The notes under the pieces are model-generated. The model searched no databases. It worked only from the letters and a program-made list of their open reading frames with translations, and was not told where the DNA came from. A stretch of 64,000 nt of DNA from an uncultured Lachnospiraceae bacterium (GTDB lineage: Bacteria; Bacillota; Clostridia; Lachnospirales; Lachnospiraceae). The position numbers were made by a program, and so were the translations under genes. Shown here one piece after another: positions 61,039-64,000 of the stretch (its first letter is position 1; every line of letters starts with the position of its first letter). The stretch is taken from positions 27,164 through 91,163 of the forward strand of contig CAJKGK010000011.1 in the NCBI GenBank assembly GCA_905199445.1, in the 5' to 3' direction.

Positions 61039-61101
61039 CCGCACATGGCGGCATGCGGGGTTACTATAAGTTAATTTCCTTGCCCGTCAAAACGGACAAG
61101 G
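61039..61101 (-). promoter_or_regulatory. Structured rpsH-rplF spacer
   Basis: CCTTGCCCGT (61078-61087) pairs with ACGGACAAGG (61092-61101) with one mismatch, and CCGCA (61039-61043) with TGCGG (61054-61058). On the minus strand CGGCTGCGATCATA follows, similar to a stretch before rpsM. It may be a site for ribosomal-protein feedback or RNA processing. Confidence 0.5.
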
Positions 61102-61134
61102 GATTCCACTTACACTCCGACCGGTAAGCTGGTC

Positions 61135-61536
61135 TTACCAAACGAATGCCAGAACTTCGCCGCCAACATGAAGTTCTCTTGCCTGTTTGTCAGTGATAAC
61201 GCCTTTGTTTGTGGAAACAATAGCCACACCTAAGCCACCCAGAACTTTCGGCATATCTTCGGAAGAAGCATACACACGAAGACCTGGTTTGGAAATTCTC
61301 TTAATACCGGAAATTGTCTTCTGGTTTTTATCTTTTCCATATTTTAATGTAACTGTAATTGTACGGGCAACGCCGTTTTCAGTTACTTCGTAATTTTTAA
61401 TATAACCTTCATCTAAAAGAATCTTAGCAATAGATTCTTTCATTTTTGATGCCGGGATATCCACTGTGTCATGTTTTGCAGTATTTGCATTTCTGATTCT
61501 TGTAAGCATATCTGCAATTGGATCGCTCATTGTCAT
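61135..61536 (-). CDS. rpsH: 30S ribosomal protein S8
   Basis: 133 residues; MSDPIADMLTRIRNANTAKH and VIVSTNKGV-like IVSTNKGVITDKQARELHVG identify S8, the feedback regulator of the spc operon in other bacteria. GGAGG precedes the ATG. Confidence 0.98.
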   Translation of the reverse strand: MTMSDPIADMLTRIRNANTAKHDTVDIPASKMKESIAKILLDEGYIKNYEVTENGVARTITVTLKYGKDKNQKTISGIKRISKPGLRVYASSEDMPKVLGGLGVAIVSTNKGVITDKQARELHVGGEVLAFVW

Positions 61537-61572
61537 GAATTGGTTCCTCCTTTTCTAACGAAGTTTTGGTTC

Positions 61573-61758
61573 TTACCAGCTTGCTTTTGTAACGCCTGGA
61601 ATCTGTCCTTTGTAAGCCAACTCACGGAAACAAATTCTGCAGATACCATATTTTCTCAAGTAAGCATGTGGACGTCCACAGATTCTGCAGCGGTTGTATT
61701 CTCTTGTGGAGAATTTAGCAGGACGCTGCTGTTTGATTTTCATTGCTGTTTTAGCCAT
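61573..61758 (-). CDS. rpsZ: 30S ribosomal protein S14, zinc (type Z) form
   Basis: 61 residues, the short type. Cys24, Cys27, Cys40 and Cys43 (CRICG and CRICF) form the zinc ribbon. Normal place between rplE and rpsH. Confidence 0.98.
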   Translation of the reverse strand: MAKTAMKIKQQRPAKFSTREYNRCRICGRPHAYLRKYGICRICFRELAYKGQIPGVTKASW

Positions 61759-61773
61759 GAAATTTCCCTCCTA

Positions 61774-62313
61774 TTACTTTCTGAATGGCATGCCAAACAA
61801 TCTTAATAATTCACGAGCTTCTTCATCTGTTTTAGCGGTAGTAACGAAGATCACGTCCATACCTCTTACTTTTTCTACCTTATCATATTCGATTTCAGGG
61901 AAGATTAACTGTTCTTTAATACCTAAAGCGTAATTTCCTCTGCCATCGAAAGCATCTGCGCTGACACCTCTGAAGTCACGTACACGAGGAAGTGCAAGGT
62001 TGATCAGGCGATCTGCGAACTCATACATTCTTTCGCCTCTTAATGTTACCTTGCAGCCGATAGCCATACCTTCACGAATTTTGAAGTTGGCAACGGATTT
62101 TTTAGCTCTTGTAACTACAGCCTTCTGTCCGGCGATAATTTCAAGATCTTTAACAGCTGCATCTAATGTTTTTGCATTATCCTTTGCTTCGCCAACGCCC
62201 ATGTTGATCACGATCTTGTCAAGCTTTGGAACCTGCATTACATTTTTATAACCAAACTTTGAAGTCATTGCAGCAACGATTTCATTTTTGTAAGTATCTT
62301 TTAATCTACTCAA
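61774..62313 (-). CDS. rplE: 50S ribosomal protein L5
   Basis: 179 residues; MQVPKLDKIVINMGVGEA and RDFRGVSADAFDGRGNYALG are L5 signatures. It binds 5S rRNA. The start is a TTG at 62313 behind AAGGAGGGC, with no better in-frame ATG nearby. Confidence 0.97.
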   Translation of the reverse strand: MSRLKDTYKNEIVAAMTSKFGYKNVMQVPKLDKIVINMGVGEAKDNAKTLDAAVKDLEIIAGQKAVVTRAKKSVANFKIREGMAIGCKVTLRGERMYEFADRLINLALPRVRDFRGVSADAFDGRGNYALGIKEQLIFPEIEYDKVEKVRGMDVIFVTTAKTDEEARELLRLFGMPFRK

Positions 62314-62336
62314 CTTAAGTGCCCTCCTTCCCAGAA

Positions 62337-62654
62337 TTAATCAATTACTTCTACTTTGCCATTTTTTCTGGCAACGCGTACTTTTTTGCCGTCATTGATC
62401 TGGTAACCAAGTCTTGCAACCTCTCCATTGTGCAGGTACATAACGTTGGATACGTCAATCGGGCCTTCCTGGTGAACGATGCCGCCCTGCTGATTAGCTG
62501 CTGAAGGTTTTGTATGCTTTGTAATCATATTTACACCTTCAACTAATACAGTGTTGTTTTTATGATTAACGGCAATGATCTTGCCGTCTTTGCCTTTATC
62601 TTTACCAGCGATCACTCTTACAATGTCGCCTTTTTTCACTTTGATATTAGCCAC
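62337..62654 (-). CDS. rplX: 50S ribosomal protein L24
   Basis: 105 residues; KOW domain IKVKKGDIVRVIAGKDKGKD and KHTKPSAANQQGGIVHQEGP. It helps start 50S assembly. GTG start at 62654 behind AAGGAGG. Confidence 0.97.
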   Translation of the reverse strand: MANIKVKKGDIVRVIAGKDKGKDGKIIAVNHKNNTVLVEGVNMITKHTKPSAANQQGGIVHQEGPIDVSNVMYLHNGEVARLGYQINDGKKVRVARKNGKVEVID

Positions 62655-62667
62655 AGCCTACACCTCC

Positions 62668-63036
62668 TTACAGTACTTCTGGAGCTAATGAAACAATCTT
62701 CATGAACTGTTTCTCACGTAATTCTCTTGCTACAGGTCCAAAAATACGTGTTCCTTTTGGATTTAAGTCGTCTTTGATAATAACTGCAGCATTTTCATCG
62801 AATCTGATATATGAACCGTCTTTACGACGAGCGCCTTTTACAGAGCGTACAACAACGGCTTTAACAACATCACCTTTTTTAACAACTCCGCCTGGTGTTG
62901 CATCTTTAACCGAAGCAACGATGATGTCACCGATGTTGGCATATCTTCTTGTTGAACCGCCAAGTACACGGATGCAGAGTAATTCTTTAGCACCTGTATT
63001 GTCAGCAACACGAAGTCTCGTTTCCTGTTGAATCAT
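62668..63036 (-). CDS. rplN: 50S ribosomal protein L14
   Basis: 122 residues; MIQQETRLRVADNTGAKELL and the C-terminal ARELREKQFMKIVSLAPEVL are full-length L14. It lies at the subunit interface. Confidence 0.98.
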   Translation of the reverse strand: MIQQETRLRVADNTGAKELLCIRVLGGSTRRYANIGDIIVASVKDATPGGVVKKGDVVKAVVVRSVKGARRKDGSYIRFDENAAVIIKDDLNPKGTRIFGPVARELREKQFMKIVSLAPEVL

Positions 63037-63068
63037 GACTTTACCTCCTATTTACGCTAAACAAGTAA

Positions 63069-63323
63069 TTATTTAGCCTTTTCGATAATCTCTACAAGTC
63101 TCCATCTCTTATCTTTGGATAATGGTCTTGTTTCCATTACTCTTACTCTATCTCCAATGTTGCAATCATTGTTTTCGTCATGAGCTTTTAATTTATAAGT
63201 TCTGTTAACGATCTTTTTGTAAAGAGGATGCTTTACACGGTCTTCGATTGCAACGACGATTGTTTTATCCATCTTGTTGCTGACAACTCTACCTACTCTT
63301 ACTTTTCTGAGGTTTCTTTCCAC
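63069..63323 (-). CDS. rpsQ: 30S ribosomal protein S17
   Basis: 84 residues; KVRVGRVVSNKMDKTIVVAI and VRVMETRPLSKDKRWRLVEI are S17 signatures. GTG start at 63323 behind AAGGAGG. Confidence 0.97.
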   Translation of the reverse strand: MERNLRKVRVGRVVSNKMDKTIVVAIEDRVKHPLYKKIVNRTYKLKAHDENNDCNIGDRVRVMETRPLSKDKRWRLVEIIEKAK

Positions 63324-63344
63324 AACAAATTCCTCCTTCCTGGA

Positions 63345-63554
63345 TTATTCAGCAGCGTTAGCCTTTTCAGTGATGACAGTCTGGATTCTCGCAATGTTTT
63401 TGCGAACTTCCTTAATTCTGCTTGTGTTGTCTAACTGATTGGTTGCATTCTGGAATCTTAAGTTGAAAAGTTCCTTTTTTGCACTCACTAATTCTGCATT
63501 TAATTCTGCAACTGTTTTAGCCTTTAATTCTTTAACATAAGTATTAGTTTTCAC
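63345..63554 (-). CDS. rpmC: 50S ribosomal protein L29
   Basis: 69 residues from the GTG at 63554 (GGCGGTGAT upstream), reading KTNTYVKELKAKTVAELNAE and NLRFQNATNQLDNTSRIKEV. The start lies 11 nt inside rplP. Confidence 0.95.
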   Translation of the reverse strand: MKTNTYVKELKAKTVAELNAELVSAKKELFNLRFQNATNQLDNTSRIKEVRKNIARIQTVITEKANAAE

Positions 63555-63981
63555 TGTTATCACCGCCTTCTAAGTCTGCGCGAGAAACAACTTTACATTT
63601 TACCGGAAGTTTGTGTGTAGCAAGACGGAGAGCTTCTCTGGCAACTTCTTCAGAAACGCCTGAGATTTCGAACATTACTCTGCCTGGCTTAACAACTGCT
63701 ACCCAGTATTCCAGTGTTCCTTTACCGGAACCCATACGTGTTTCAGCTGGTTTAGTTGTTACTGGTTTGTCAGGGAAAATTTTGATCCAAACTTTACCGC
63801 CACGTTTGATATAACGTGTCATAGCGATACGGGCAGCTTCGATCTGGTTGGATTTGATCCAAGCCGGCTCTAAAGCTACAATACCATATTCACCGTAAGT
63901 GATTTTATTACCACGCTGTGCAGTTCCTCTCATTGTACCGCGGAACTGTTTACGACGTTTTACTCTTTTTGGCATTAACAT
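63544..63981 (-). CDS. rplP: 50S ribosomal protein L16
   Basis: 145 residues; LMPKRVKRRKQFRGTMRGTA and KVWIKIFPDKPVTTKPAETR are L16 signatures. It shapes the tRNA passage near the peptidyl transferase centre. GAAGGGAG precedes the ATG; the operon continues upstream beyond the window. Confidence 0.98.
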   Translation of the reverse strand: MLMPKRVKRRKQFRGTMRGTAQRGNKITYGEYGIVALEPAWIKSNQIEAARIAMTRYIKRGGKVWIKIFPDKPVTTKPAETRMGSGKGTLEYWVAVVKPGRVMFEISGVSEEVAREALRLATHKLPVKCKVVSRADLEGGDNSEN

Positions 63982-64000
63982 TATTTATCGCTCCCTTCCT

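Noticed and set aside
1..64000. Prophage, insertion sequence, CRISPR array or tRNA genes
   Set aside because: No transposase, integrase, capsid or Cas proteins, no spaced repeats and no tRNA-like cloverleaf were seen on either strand.

Overview
The window is a chromosomal segment of a Gram-positive anaerobe, most likely a gut member of the Lachnospiraceae (Clostridia). Supporting signs are the gene order rplP to secY, adk, map, KOW gene, infA, rpmJ, rpsM, rpsK, rpsD, rpoA, rplQ; consensus sigma-A promoters; strong AGGAGG ribosome binding sites with many GTG and TTG starts; lipoprotein-anchored binding proteins; a Lachnospiraceae-style long L17; and a Bce-type peptide-sensing module. Most genes lie on the minus strand. 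I see no phage, IS, CRISPR array, tRNA or rRNA.

Layout: 1-3140 holds the uvrC start, ftsH and a divergent lspA. 3292-5445 (plus) holds a MATE exporter and a flavodoxin-ferredoxin protein. 5422-11157 (minus) is a probable molybdenum-related operon: BtuCD-type permease, ATPase, methyltransferase, binding protein, XdhC and an IclR regulator, with a divergent THEP1-type NTPase at 11418-12053. carB and greA follow. 16100-23169 is a resistance-type block: MATE exporter, ANT(6)-like nucleotidyltransferase and a BceRS-BceAB module. A highly structured RNA segment separates the nucleotidyltransferase from the MATE gene.

23432-33191 is the most interesting part. An Rbs-type sugar ABC transporter is followed, in the same direction, by a Gfo/Idh/MocA oxidoreductase, a TIM-barrel protein resembling the C-glycoside deglycosidase alpha subunit, a small DUF6379-like beta subunit and a second Gfo/Idh/MocA oxidoreductase, with a divergent LacI regulator. 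This fits a pathway that imports a plant C-glycoside, oxidises its sugar at C3, cleaves the carbon-carbon glycosidic bond and reduces the 3-keto sugar. One permease gene is frameshifted by an exact 8-bp tandem duplication. Next to it lies an AraC-type regulator fused to a GH39-like domain with altered catalytic residues.

35888-64000 is the ribosomal protein neighbourhood. The usual rplQ-ecfA1-ecfA2-ecfT-truA-rplM-rpsI order is interrupted by a GH20 hexosaminidase locus (ABC importer and YesMN-type two-component system) between rplQ and ecfA1, and by a DUF6930-like gene between truA and rplM. truA itself is fused in frame to a PflX-like radical SAM domain. Promoters, terminators and structured leaders are visible at several junctions (rplM, adk, rpmJ-rpsM, rpsD-rpoA, rpsH-rplF).
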